Shown here piece by piece: positions 9,450 through 17,518 of a DNA stretch of 48,937 bases. The number at the start of each line of letters is the position of its first letter. Position 1 is the first letter of the stretch. The position numbers were made by a program, and so were the translations under genes. A model generated the notes under the pieces. It was not told the DNA's origin, ran no database searches, and saw only the letters and a list, made by a program, of their open reading frames with translations. The DNA is from Streptomyces spiroverticillatus (GTDB taxonomy: Bacteria > Actinomycetota > Actinomycetes > Streptomycetales > Streptomycetaceae): assembly GCA_014650415.1 (NCBI GenBank), contig BMUX01000034.1, positions 1-48,937 on the forward strand, read 5' to 3'.

Positions 9450-9668
9450 ATGGCGACCAAGGACACCGGCGGCGGACAGCAGAAGGCGACGCGTTCCACC
9501 GAGGAGACCGAGGAGCAGACTGCGGAGGCGCAGGGCTCGGAAGACCTCAAGGAACGTCAGGAAAAGCTTTCCGACGACGTGGACTCTGTTCTCGACGAAA
9601 TCGATGACGTACTCGAGGAAAATGCCGAGGAGTTCGTGCGGGGATTTGTTCAGAAAGGTGGGGAATAG
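9450..9668 (+). CDS. pup: Prokaryotic ubiquitin-like protein Pup
   Basis: A 72-residue disordered protein tag. It has the family features: a polar Gly/Gln/Glu-rich N-terminal half, the helical ARC-binding segment ERQEKLSDDVDSVLDEIDDV, and the C-terminus VQKGGE. The last residue is Glu (codon GAA before TAG), so the protein is made ready for ligation by PafA, unlike mycobacterial Pup, which ends in Gln and needs Dop deamidation. The start is ATG at 9450 with GGGGTGAGG upstream. The HNH-protein gene begins six bases after the stop, so the two are surely co-transcribed. Confidence 0.97.
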   Translation: MATKDTGGGQQKATRSTEETEEQTAEAQGSEDLKERQEKLSDDVDSVLDEIDDVLEENAEEFVRGFVQKGGE

Positions 9669-9674
9669 GGCTAA

Positions 9675-10265
9675 ATGTCCGATTCGCTCACGAAGAAATG
9701 CTCGCGTTGCCAGCAGATGCTCTCCCGGGATGCCTTCGCGCGGAATAAGGCGTCCCGGGACGGCCTTCAGGCCTACTGTCGGAAATGCTGGGCGGAGTAT
9801 TACCAGGAACGTCAAGCAGCGCGTGGAAAGATAGTTCGCCAGAAGGTAGAAGTTCCCGAAGGGTATAAATTCTGCCGGACCTGTGAACAGATCAAACCGC
9901 ACAGTGAATGGTGCCGAAATCGGACCGCTCCTGATGGCTTGGACAGTCGGTGCAAATCCTGCAAAGCATCCAAGGGGCGGGCGAGTTACTTCAAGCGTGC
10001 CTACGGCATCACCGAAGCCCAGCGCGACGAAATGATCGCCTCGCAGTACGGGGTCTGCACGATCTGCCTGAAGGCCCCCGCCGTGCATGTGGATCACTGC
10101 CACGAGACGGGTAGGGTCCGAGGCGTACTGTGCTTCAACTGCAATGCGGCCCTCGGCCAGTTGGGAGACGATCCCGACACGTTGCACCGGGCCATCGCAT
10201 ACCTGGAGGGAAACGCGTGGAAGCCAACACTCGTAGCACCGGGCGTCTACCAGCTGCCTTCCTGA
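9675..10265 (+). CDS. Endonuclease VII-like HNH nuclease with zinc knuckles
   Basis: A 196-residue protein built of three zinc modules. Two CxxC...CxxC units come first (CSRC/YCRKC and FCRTC/RCKSC). The C-terminal recombination-endonuclease-VII/HNH domain follows (about 110-180), with CTIC, the metal/catalytic VDHCHETGRVRG and the last pair FNCNAALG. Phage T4 endonuclease VII, the family founder, resolves branched DNA. Here the gene is six bases after pup, and its last 49 bases overlap the start of prcB, so translation is likely coupled. Codon use is looser than that of its neighbours, with AAA, GAA, ATA and GTA codons especially in the first half, hinting at transfer followed by fixation. 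A role in the Pup pathway is inference only. Confidence 0.88.
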   Translation: MSDSLTKKCSRCQQMLSRDAFARNKASRDGLQAYCRKCWAEYYQERQAARGKIVRQKVEVPEGYKFCRTCEQIKPHSEWCRNRTAPDGLDSRCKSCKASKGRASYFKRAYGITEAQRDEMIASQYGVCTICLKAPAVHVDHCHETGRVRGVLCFNCNAALGQLGDDPDTLHRAIAYLEGNAWKPTLVAPGVYQLPS

Positions 10266-11062
10266 CGCCCGGGTCGGCCTCGTTCATGGACTTCCTGAAC
10301 GAGCACTCGCCCGAGCTGCTCCCCGGCAACCGGGTGCTGCCCCCCGTGGCAGGCGTCGTCGAGGCGCCGCACGGGACGACCATCGTGGCCGCGACCTTCC
10401 CCGGCGGGGTCGTCCTCGCCGGCGACCGGCGCGCCACCATGGGGAACATGATCGCCCAGCGCGACATCGAGAAGGTCTTCCCGGCCGACGAGTACTCGGC
10501 GGTCGGGATCGCGGGCACGGCGGGCCTCGCCGTGGAGATGGTGAAGCTCTTCCAGCTGGAGCTGGAGCACTTCGAGAAGGTCGAGGGCGCACAGCTCTCG
10601 CTCGAAGGAAAGGCGAACCGTCTCTCGACGATGATCCGGTCGAATCTCGGAATGGCGATGCAGGGCCTGGCCGTGGTGCCGCTGTTCGCGGGTTACGACC
10701 TGGACCGGGAGAAGGGCCGCATCTTCTCGTACGACGTCACGGGCGGCCGTTCCGAGGAACTCGGGTACGCGGCCACCGGGTCGGGTTCCGTGTTCGCGCG
10801 GGGTTCGATGAAGAAGCTGTACCGGAAGGACCTGTCGGAGCAGGAGACGACCACGCTGGTCATCCAGGCGCTCTATGACGCGGCGGACGACGATTCGGCG
10901 ACGGGCGGGCCCGATGTGGCGCGTCGTATCTATCCGATCGTGACCGTCATCACGGACGAGGGTTTCCGGCGGTTGACGGACGACGAGTCCGCCGAACTGG
11001 CGCGGGCGATTCTGGAGAAGCGTCTGGAGCAGCCCGACGGCCCGCGTGCCGCGCTCCTCTGA
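10217..11062 (+). CDS. prcB: 20S proteasome beta subunit PrcB
   Basis: A 281-residue precursor of the catalytic subunit. The propeptide is removed autocatalytically before Thr54 (APHG then TTIVAATF), exposing the N-terminal threonine nucleophile. GDRRATMGN and the later GRIFSYDVTGG, YAATGSGS and ALYDAADDDSATGGPD segments are typical of bacterial beta subunits. The start is GTG at 10217, chosen because GGAGGG lies six bases upstream and because it gives the 53-residue propeptide expected for Streptomyces. The first 49 bases lie inside the upstream nuclease gene. prcA follows after 54 bases. Confidence 0.97.
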   Translation: MEANTRSTGRLPAAFLTPGSASFMDFLNEHSPELLPGNRVLPPVAGVVEAPHGTTIVAATFPGGVVLAGDRRATMGNMIAQRDIEKVFPADEYSAVGIAGTAGLAVEMVKLFQLELEHFEKVEGAQLSLEGKANRLSTMIRSNLGMAMQGLAVVPLFAGYDLDREKGRIFSYDVTGGRSEELGYAATGSGSVFARGSMKKLYRKDLSEQETTTLVIQALYDAADDDSATGGPDVARRIYPIVTVITDEGFRRLTDDESAELARAILEKRLEQPDGPRAALL

Positions 11063-11116
11063 TTTCTCCGAGCTTCTCTCATGTTTTCGCCTCTGACAGA
11101 AAGGGACGGATAGCCG

Positions 11117-11866
11117 GTGTCGACGCCGTTCTATGTCTCACCCCAGCAGGCCATGGCCGACCGGGCGGAATACGCCCGGAAGGGCATCGCCCGTGGACGC
11201 AGCCTGGTTGTGCTGCAGTTTGCCGACGGCATTGTCTTCGTCGGCGAGAACCCGTCCCGTGCGCTGCACAAGTTCAGCGAGATCTACGACCGGATCGGCT
11301 TTGCGGCCGCCGGTAAGTACAACGAGTACGAGAACCTGCGGATCGGTGGTGTCAGGTACGCCGACATGCGGGGGTACACCTATGACCGTGACGACGTGAC
11401 GGCGCGCGGTCTGGCGAATGTGTATGCGCAGACGCTCGGGTCGATCTTCTCCAGCAGTGCGGAGAAGCCGTACGAGGTCGAGTTGGTGGTCGCCGAGGTC
11501 GGTGCCGAGCGGGAGGGTGACCAGATTTACCGGTTGCCGCACGACGGGTCGATCGTGGACGAGCACGGTTCGGTCGCGGTGGGCGGCAATGCGGAGCAGA
11601 TCAGCAGTTTCCTGGATCAACGGCACCGTGACGACATGAGTCTGGCGGAGGCGTTGAAGCTGGCCGTGCAGGCGTTGTCGCGGGACACCAATGGTACGGA
11701 GCGGGAGATTCCGGCGGAGCGTCTTGAGGTTGCGGTGCTGGACCGTACGCGGCCGCAGCAGCGGAAGTTCAAGCGGATCGTGGGGCGGCAGTTGTCGCGT
11801 CTGCTGGAGGCCGACGGTGATGCGTCGGCGCCGACCGAGGTGCCTTCGGACACCGAGGAGGAGTAG
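11117..11866 (+). CDS. prcA: 20S proteasome alpha subunit PrcA
   Basis: A 249-residue subunit forming the outer gate rings of the 20S core, where the ARC tail docks. The N-terminal segment STPFYVSPQQAMADRAEYARKGIARG is the alpha-type helix and gate, followed by the family fold (VVLQFADGIVFVGENPSRALHKFSEIYDRI in two parts). The C-terminus has the acidic tail of actinobacterial alpha subunits. The start is GTG at 11117 with AAGGGACGG somewhat upstream. A terminator follows, so pup, the HNH gene, prcB and prcA form one transcription unit. Confidence 0.97.
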   Translation: MSTPFYVSPQQAMADRAEYARKGIARGRSLVVLQFADGIVFVGENPSRALHKFSEIYDRIGFAAAGKYNEYENLRIGGVRYADMRGYTYDRDDVTARGLANVYAQTLGSIFSSSAEKPYEVELVVAEVGAEREGDQIYRLPHDGSIVDEHGSVAVGGNAEQISSFLDQRHRDDMSLAEALKLAVQALSRDTNGTEREIPAERLEVAVLDRTRPQQRKFKRIVGRQLSRLLEADGDASAPTEVPSDTEEE

Positions 11867-11887
11867 GCCTGCGGGTGTGCTCAGGTG

Positions 11888-11915
11888 GCCCCGGACCGTG
11901 GTTGCGGTCCGGGGC
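11888..11915. terminator. Convergent terminator between prcA and the LacI regulator
   Basis: 11888-11898 and 11905-11915 form a perfect 11-bp stem with a 6-base loop, followed by TTCTT. It lies between two convergent genes and can serve both. Confidence 0.85.
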
Positions 11916-11925
11916 TTCTTGCGTG

Positions 11926-12957
11926 TCAGGGGGCGGGTGCCGTGGAGCCGCGTGCGACGAGTTCGACGGGGAGTTCGGTGCTGTCGGGGGTGCGGCCTTC
12001 CAGGACGGCGAGGAGGGCGGCCATGCCGCGTTGGCCGACCTGTTCGGCGGGGAGACGGACGGTGGTGAGTTCGGGTTCGACGGCGGTGGCGAGGGCGAGG
12101 TCGTCGAAGCCGGTGACGGAGATGTCGTCGGGGATGCGCAGGCCGAGGCGGCGGAGGGCTTTGCAGGCTCCGGCGGCGAGGATGTCGTCGTCGCAGACGA
12201 CGGCGGTGGGGCGGTCGGTGTCGGTGGTGGTGAGGGCGGTTTCGACGGCGGCGCGGGCGCTGTGGACGTCGAGGGCGGAGTGGACGGTGCGCAGGGTGGT
12301 GCCGGGCGGGAGTGCTGCGGTGAGGGTGCGGGCGCGGACGTGGAAGGTCCACGTGTCGACGGCGGAGGCGAGGTGGAGGAAGCGGCGGTGGCCGTGGTCG
12401 AGGAGGTGGCGGGCGACCTGGTGGATGCCGTCGGCGATGGCGAGGTTGACGTGGGCGGCTGCGGCGTTTGTGCGGTCGGTGTCGGTGGGGTCGCTGTCGA
12501 GCATGACGAGGGGGAGTCCTGCGGTGCGCAGGGCGCCGAGGGCGTGGGTGGCCATGGAGGAGGCGATGACGCCGTCGAGGGCGGTGCGGGCGGAGGCGAA
12601 GGGGTCGCGGGCGGGGCCGGTGCCGTCGGGGGAGGGGTAGAGGACGACGCCGAAGCCCTGTTCGGCTGCGGTGGCGGCGGCTCCGGTGTAGACGCGGGCG
12701 AAGAATTCGTTGGTGAGGGCGGGGACGACGAGGAGTGCGGTGCGGGTGCGGCCGAGGCGGAGGCTGCGGGCGGCCTGGTTGGGGCGGTAGCCGAGGTCGT
12801 CGGCGGCGTCGCGGACGAGGGCGGCGGTGCGGGGGGAGACGCGGCCCTGCCACTTGTCGCCGAGGACGAGGGAGACGGTGGCCTGGGAGACTCCGGCGGC
12901 CCGGGCGACGTCCCTGCTGGTGGGGACGGTGCGGGTGGGGTGTGCGGGGGTGGTCAC
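11926..12957 (-). CDS. LacI-family transcriptional regulator
   Basis: A 343-residue repressor. The N-terminal helix-turn-helix is at about 13-60 (TSRDVARAAGVSQATVSLVL), followed by a hinge helix (YRPNQAARSLRLG) and a periplasmic-binding-protein-like effector domain (TALLVVPALTNEFFARVYTG, and near the end DDISVTGFDDLALATAVEPELTTVRLP in two parts). The effector is probably a sugar or similar small metabolite but cannot be read from the sequence. The start is GTG at 12957 with a GGAGAA site. It is divergent from an MFS exporter, with a LacI-type operator between them, so it likely represses that gene and itself. The pair sits inside the proteasome locus without obvious functional link. Confidence 0.93.
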   Translation of the reverse strand: MTTPAHPTRTVPTSRDVARAAGVSQATVSLVLGDKWQGRVSPRTAALVRDAADDLGYRPNQAARSLRLGRTRTALLVVPALTNEFFARVYTGAAATAAEQGFGVVLYPSPDGTGPARDPFASARTALDGVIASSMATHALGALRTAGLPLVMLDSDPTDTDRTNAAAAHVNLAIADGIHQVARHLLDHGHRRFLHLASAVDTWTFHVRARTLTAALPPGTTLRTVHSALDVHSARAAVETALTTTDTDRPTAVVCDDDILAAGACKALRRLGLRIPDDISVTGFDDLALATAVEPELTTVRLPAEQVGQRGMAALLAVLEGRTPDSTELPVELVARGSTAPAP

Positions 12958-13015
12958 CGGGTTCTCCGTCGGTGGTGGGCGGGGTGTGCTGGGTGGACTG
13001 TCGGGTTGGGCACAT

Positions 13016-13048
13016 GGTACGTATGACGGCGGTAGTTATACGTAAAAC
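13016..13048. promoter_or_regulatory. LacI-type operator between the regulator and the MFS gene
   Basis: 13035-13048 reads GTTATACGTAAAAC, a 14-bp palindrome with central CG in which 12 of 14 positions are symmetric, the usual design of LacI-family operators. A second TACGTA core lies 18 bases upstream (13018-13023). TACGTATGAC and GTTATACGTA also form a 9/10 inverted repeat across 13018-13044. The site is about 60 bases from the regulator start and 45 from the transporter start. Confidence 0.72.
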
Positions 13049-13093
13049 CCCTTCGTCCGGACGGGCGGGTCGGGGGTGAGAAGGGCGGGACGG

Positions 13094-14362
13094 ATGGCCG
13101 CGGGATACGCCGAGCTGCTGGGGACGCGCCATGCGGCGCGGCTGCTGGCCGGGACGCTGGTGGGGCGGTTGCCGAACGCGACGGCGCCGATCGCGATCAT
13201 GCTGTTCACCCGGGCGGAGGGCGGCAGCTACACGCTGGGCGGTGCGCTGGCCGCCGTGTACGGGGTGTCCAACGCCGTGGGTCAGCCGCTGCTGGGCCGG
13301 GCGGTGGACCTGAAGGGGCAGCCCAGGGTGCAGCTCCCCGCGGCGTTCCTGTCGGCGCTGGGCGTGCTGCTGCTGTGCCTGTCCGGCATCGAGCACCTGG
13401 TGCTCGCGTACGTCGCCGTGGTGGTGGCGGGGCTGTTCACGCCGCCGCTGGAGGGCGGGCTGCGGGCGCTGTGGCCGAGTGTGCTGGGCGACGAGGACAA
13501 GGTGCACCGGGCGTACGCGATGGACGCGGTGGCCCAGGAGATCATGTTCACGGTCGGTCCGCTGCTGGTGACGGTGCTGGTGTCGTTGTGGTCGCCGGCG
13601 GCGGCGCTGTTGGTGATCAACGGGATCGGTGTGCTGGGGGCGTTGTCGGTGGTGGTGTCGGAGCCGTCGCGGAAGTGGCGTTCGGCGCCGCGTGAGGCGC
13701 ACTGGCTGGGGGCGTTGCGTTCGCCGGGTCTGCTGGCGCTGCTGGGGTCGTTCTTCTTCGTCGGGGTCGCGCTGGGTTCGATCACGGTGGCGGGTGTGGC
13801 GTACGGGGACGACCACGGGAAGGCGTGGGTGTACGGGGTGCTGATGGCGGCCCTGGGTCTGGGTGCGCTGGTGGGCGGTCTGGTGTACGGGGCGCGGCAG
13901 TGGGCGGGGGCGCCGGAGCCGCGGCTGGTGGTGATCGTGGCGTTGCTGGCGGCGGGGTATCTGCCGTTGCTGCTGACGCCGGGTGTGGTGGCGATGACGG
14001 TGCTGGCGGGTGTGGCGGGGGTGTTCCTGGCGCCGGCGCTGGCGTGTGCGTTCATCGTGGTGGACCGGCATGCGCCGCGGGGGACGGTGACAGAGGCGTT
14101 CTCGTGGCTGGTGACGACGTTCGGTGTGGGGTCGGCGGTGGGTACGGGGGTTGCGGGGCCTGCGGTGGAACTCGGGGGTACGGCGGCGAGTTTCGGGGTG
14201 GCGGCGGTCGGCGGGGTGCTGGCGCTGCTGGTTCTGGTGGCGACGCGCCGGGTGTTGAGGGTTCCTCAGGTCAGGGGGAGCGCCGTAAACATTGTGGGGA
14301 CTTCCGAAAATGATCGAATCGGTGAGGTCGAACCCGGTTTCAGCTCAGGCCATCAGGCGTAA
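13094..14362 (+). CDS. MFS transporter
   Basis: A 422-residue membrane protein with about twelve hydrophobic segments and the loop motif GRAVDLKGQPR between the second and third helices, as in major facilitator proteins. Such 12-helix proteins with little else are usually drug or metabolite exporters; the substrate is unknown. The start is ATG at 13094 with GAAGGGCGGGA upstream; an in-frame GTG at 13076 would add six residues. It is divergent from the LacI regulator and probably controlled by it. The gene ends nine bases before pafA begins, and the pafA promoter lies within its last codons. Confidence 0.88.
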   Translation: MAAGYAELLGTRHAARLLAGTLVGRLPNATAPIAIMLFTRAEGGSYTLGGALAAVYGVSNAVGQPLLGRAVDLKGQPRVQLPAAFLSALGVLLLCLSGIEHLVLAYVAVVVAGLFTPPLEGGLRALWPSVLGDEDKVHRAYAMDAVAQEIMFTVGPLLVTVLVSLWSPAAALLVINGIGVLGALSVVVSEPSRKWRSAPREAHWLGALRSPGLLALLGSFFFVGVALGSITVAGVAYGDDHGKAWVYGVLMAALGLGALVGGLVYGARQWAGAPEPRLVVIVALLAAGYLPLLLTPGVVAMTVLAGVAGVFLAPALACAFIVVDRHAPRGTVTEAFSWLVTTFGVGSAVGTGVAGPAVELGGTAASFGVAAVGGVLALLVLVATRRVLRVPQVRGSAVNIVGTSENDRIGEVEPGFSSGHQA

Positions 14363-14365
14363 TGT
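14360..14365 (+). promoter_or_regulatory. TAATGT -10 box, probable leaderless promoter of pafA
   Basis: TAATGT is followed by six bases and the pafA ATG at 14372. A weak -35 candidate, TTTCAG at 14338-14343, gives a 16-base spacer. The box overlaps the stop codon of the MFS gene. Confidence 0.5.
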
Positions 14366-14371
14366 TCAGAC

Positions 14372-15733
14372 ATGGACCGCCGCATTTTCGGGCTGGAGAA
14401 CGAGTACGGCGTCACGTGCACGTTCAGGGGACAGCGCCGACTGTCTCCTGACGAAGTGGCGCGCTACCTCTTCCGCCGTGTTGTGTCATGGGGCCGCAGC
14501 AGCAACGTCTTCCTGCGGAACGGCGCCCGCCTGTACCTCGACGTGGGATCGCATCCGGAATACGCAACTCCCGAGTGCGACAACCTGACCGAGCTGGTCA
14601 CCCACGACAAGGCCGGTGAGCGCATTCTCGAAGGCCTGCTCGTCGACGCCGAACGCCGCCTGCACGAGGAGGGAATCGCGGGCGACGTCTATCTGTTCAA
14701 GAACAACACCGATTCCGCCGGGAACTCCTACGGCTGCCATGAGAATTACCTGGTGGCGCGGCACGGGGAGTTCTCGCGGCTCGCGGACATTCTGATTCCG
14801 TTCCTGGTGACGCGTCAGCTGATCTGCGGTGCGGGGAAGGTGCTTCAGACGCCGCGTGGTGCGGTGTACTGCGTGAGTCAGCGGGCGGAGCACATCTGGG
14901 AGGGCGTCAGTTCCGCGACGACGCGTTCGAGGCCGATCATCAACACGCGTGACGAGCCGCATGCGGACGCGGAGCGCTACCGCAGGCTGCACGTCATCGT
15001 CGGTGACTCGAACATGTCCGAGACGACGATGCTGCTGAAGGTCGGTGCCACGGATCTCGTGCTGCGCATGATCGAGGCGGGCACGGTGATGCGGGACCTG
15101 ACGCTGGAGAACCCGATCCGGGCGATCCGTGAGGTCTCCCACGACATCACGGGGCAGCGGAAGGTGCGTCTGGCGAGCGGGCGGGAGGCGTCCGCGCTGG
15201 AGGTGCAGCGCGAGTACTACGAGAAGGCCGTGGACTTCGTGGACCGGCGCGGTATCCGCGAGGGCAACGTGGCCAAGGTGCTGGAGCTGTGGGGCCGGGC
15301 GCTGGACGCCATCGAGGCGGAGGACCTGGACCGGATCGGCACCGAGATCGACTGGGTCATGAAGTACAAGCTGATCGAGCGGTACCGGGCGAAGCACAAC
15401 ATGACGATGTCGCATCCCAGGGTCGCGCAGATAGACCTCGCGTACCACGACATCCACCGGCGCCGGGGGCTGTACTACCTGCTGGAGAAGAAGGGGCAGG
15501 CGGCGCGGATCTGCAACGACCTGAAGATCTTCGAGGGCAAGTCGGTGCCGCCGCAGACGACGCGGGCGCGCCTTCGGGGTGACTTCATCCGGCGGGCGCA
15601 GGAGCAGCGCCGGGACTTCACGGTGGACTGGGTGCATCTGAAGCTGAACGACCAGGCGCAGCGGACGGTGCTGTGCAAGGACCCGTTCCGGTCGGTGGAC
15701 GACCGGGTGGAGAAGCTGATCGCCGGGATGTAG
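14372..15733 (+). CDS. pafA: Pup-protein ligase PafA
   Basis: A 453-residue ligase that phosphorylates the C-terminal glutamate of Pup with ATP and joins it to substrate lysines. It starts directly with the catalytic motif MDRRIFGLENEYGV. It then has YLDVGSHPEYATPEC, LFKNNTDSAGNSYGCHENYL (in two parts) and NTRDEPHADAERYRRLHVI, all shared with Dop, but lacks the Dop-specific loop. The C-terminal domain (about 380-453) is typical of PafA. The start ATG has no Shine-Dalgarno sequence and lies six bases behind a -10 box. It is separated from prcA by the LacI/MFS pair. Confidence 0.97.
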   Translation: MDRRIFGLENEYGVTCTFRGQRRLSPDEVARYLFRRVVSWGRSSNVFLRNGARLYLDVGSHPEYATPECDNLTELVTHDKAGERILEGLLVDAERRLHEEGIAGDVYLFKNNTDSAGNSYGCHENYLVARHGEFSRLADILIPFLVTRQLICGAGKVLQTPRGAVYCVSQRAEHIWEGVSSATTRSRPIINTRDEPHADAERYRRLHVIVGDSNMSETTMLLKVGATDLVLRMIEAGTVMRDLTLENPIRAIREVSHDITGQRKVRLASGREASALEVQREYYEKAVDFVDRRGIREGNVAKVLELWGRALDAIEAEDLDRIGTEIDWVMKYKLIERYRAKHNMTMSHPRVAQIDLAYHDIHRRRGLYYLLEKKGQAARICNDLKIFEGKSVPPQTTRARLRGDFIRRAQEQRRDFTVDWVHLKLNDQAQRTVLCKDPFRSVDDRVEKLIAGM

Positions 15734-15755
15734 CGGTGGGCTTTTCCGTGGGACG

Positions 15756-15797
15756 ACGGCCGTGGGCCGGGGCGTGATCGCTCCGGCCCACGGCCGT
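15756..15797 (+). terminator. Terminator after pafA
   Basis: 15756-15770 and 15783-15797 are a perfect 15-bp inverted repeat with a 12-base loop, beginning 23 bases past the pafA stop codon. Confidence 0.87.
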
Positions 15798-15876
15798 GTC
15801 GGTGCTCGTGGTGCTGCTGGGGCATGGTCGTAGAGTGGCGGGACTGCCCGGACACCCCCTACCGCGAGTTGGACTG

Positions 15877-16878
15877 ATGATCCCCAAGAAGACTGCCCGC
15901 ATTGCCGCTGCCGCCCTGGTGGTGCCCGCCCTGTTCCTGACCGCCGCCTGTGGTTCCGATGCCAAGGACGGCAAGGACGACGGGTCGAAGACCGTTTCGG
16001 CCGAGGCCGTTGCCAAGGTGTCGGGGAAGTTCGGTGACGAGCCGAAGATCGACGTGGCGAAGGACGCGAAGGCCGCGGACAAGGTCGTGGTGAAGACCCT
16101 GTCCGAGGGCACGGGTGCCGCGGTGACGAAGAGCGACATCGTCCGTCTCGACTTCTCGGGCAAGACGATGAAGGGCCAGACGCTGGGTTCGACCTGGATG
16201 AAGCAGCCGGGCACGGACCCGAAGGCGCCGCGCATGCAGGTCGTGCAGGAGCTCTCGCAGCCCGGTCAGATGCTGCCGACGAAGGTGATGGAGTCGCTGG
16301 CGGGCAAGAAGGTCGGCTCGCGCGTGGAGATCGAGGGCACGGCGAAGGCGCTGATCGGCGACCAGCTGAACCCGCAGTCGGGGATCACCCCGCAGGACGG
16401 TCTGGTGTGGGTCGTGGACATCGTGGGGGCGAAGTCCTTCGACAAGAAGGCCGCGGCGAAGGGCGAGCAGGCGGCGCCGGCCGAGGGCATGCCGGAGGCG
16501 AAGGACGAGGGCCAGAAGGCCGCGACCATCACCATTCCCAAGGGCGAGAAGGCCCCGAAGGAGCTGAAGGAGCAGGTCCTCATCAAGGGGACGGGTGCCG
16601 AGGTGAAGGCCGGTGAGGGTCTGGTCGCCCAGTACACGGGTGTGAAGTGGGAGGACGGCAAGAAGTTCGACTCCTCCTGGGACCACGGCGGTGCGACGGC
16701 GTTCCCGATCGGTGTCGGCGGTGTCATCCCGGGCTGGGACAAGGGCCTGGTCGGCAAGCACGTCGGTGACCGGGTGCTGCTGAGCATTCCGGCGGACCAG
16801 GCGTACGGGAAGAGCCCGCAGCACCAGCTGGCCAAGAACAACCTGGTCTTCGTCGTCGACATCCTCGGTACCGTCTGA
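15877..16878 (+). CDS. FKBP-type peptidyl-prolyl isomerase lipoprotein with two domains
   Basis: A 333-residue exported lipoprotein. A signal peptide (KKTARIAAAALVVPALFLTAAC) places the lipobox cysteine near residue 25. After a charged linker comes a divergent FKBP-like domain (about 65-190), then a Lys/Glu-rich linker, then a canonical FKBP domain (about 220-333) with YTGVKWEDGKKFDSSWDHGG, the VIPGWDKGLVG core and LVFVVDILG. The first domain lacks several of those active-site residues (for example the GWDKGL segment is replaced by LPTKVMESLAG), so it may fold but not isomerise. It probably assists folding of exported proteins outside the membrane. The start is ATG at 15877; the ribosome site is weak. 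Confidence 0.9.
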   Translation: MIPKKTARIAAAALVVPALFLTAACGSDAKDGKDDGSKTVSAEAVAKVSGKFGDEPKIDVAKDAKAADKVVVKTLSEGTGAAVTKSDIVRLDFSGKTMKGQTLGSTWMKQPGTDPKAPRMQVVQELSQPGQMLPTKVMESLAGKKVGSRVEIEGTAKALIGDQLNPQSGITPQDGLVWVVDIVGAKSFDKKAAAKGEQAAPAEGMPEAKDEGQKAATITIPKGEKAPKELKEQVLIKGTGAEVKAGEGLVAQYTGVKWEDGKKFDSSWDHGGATAFPIGVGGVIPGWDKGLVGKHVGDRVLLSIPADQAYGKSPQHQLAKNNLVFVVDILGTV

Positions 16879-16959
16879 CCGGGACGGTCGGGTGCCCGGG
16901 TTTTCCGGGCCGTGCGAGACTGTCGCGTTGTCCGACATGTACGAAGTAGGAGCAGACCT

Positions 16960-17334
16960 GTGAGCATCGAGAAGCCCGAGATCGACTTCCCCGAGGGCCC
17001 CGTTCCCACGGACCTGGAGATCGTGGACATCTGGGAGGGCGACGGCCCCGAGGCGAAGGCCGGCGCCTACGTCAAGGTCCACTACGTGGGCGTGGCGTTC
17101 TCCACCGGCGAGGAGTTCGACGCCTCCTGGAACCGCGGCACCCCGCTGGAGTTCCAGCTCGGCGCCGGTCAGGTCATCCAGGGCTGGGACCAGGGCGTGC
17201 AGGGCATGAAGGTCGGCGGCCGTCGCCGGCTGACCATCCCGGCGCACCTGGGTTACGGCGACCGCGGTGCGGGTGGCGGCGTCATCGCCCCGGGCGAGAC
17301 GCTGATCTTCGTCTGCGACCTGGTGTCCGTCTGA
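16960..17334 (+). CDS. Cytoplasmic FKBP-type peptidyl-prolyl isomerase
   Basis: A 124-residue single-domain FKBP without a signal peptide. It carries VHYVGVAFSTGEEFDASW, VIQGWDQGVQGMKVGGRRRL (the FK506/proline pocket), and PAHLGYGDRG before the final strand ETLIFVCDLVSV. Length and motifs fit the small cytoplasmic FKBPs of Streptomyces. The start is GTG at 16960 with AGGAG eight bases upstream. It lies 81 bases downstream of the larger FKBP lipoprotein, probably in the same transcript, and is followed by a terminator before pafB. Confidence 0.93.
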   Translation: MSIEKPEIDFPEGPVPTDLEIVDIWEGDGPEAKAGAYVKVHYVGVAFSTGEEFDASWNRGTPLEFQLGAGQVIQGWDQGVQGMKVGGRRRLTIPAHLGYGDRGAGGGVIAPGETLIFVCDLVSV

Positions 17335-17398
17335 TCGCTGTGTGCGTCTGATCGCCGTGCGCGTACGCCGCTGCTGAGTGCGGCGTGCGATGCGGTAC

Positions 17399-17436
17399 GA
17401 GGGCCTCCGCCTCCTGGGCGGGGGCCCTCGGCTTTT
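17399..17436 (+). terminator. Terminator between the FKBP gene and pafB
   Basis: GAGGGCCTCCGCC pairs with GGCGGGGGCCCTC across 17399-17429 with one bulge, and CTTTTG follows. A smaller stem (GTACGCCGC with GCGGCGTGC) precedes it at 17362-17387. Confidence 0.75.
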
Positions 17437-17518
17437 GCGGCGACACCCCGGGGCGGTACGGTCGACGGTCGTAGCGCCCGGACGGTTGGTGGCGCGCATC
17501 TGGGGAGAGAGGGCGTCG

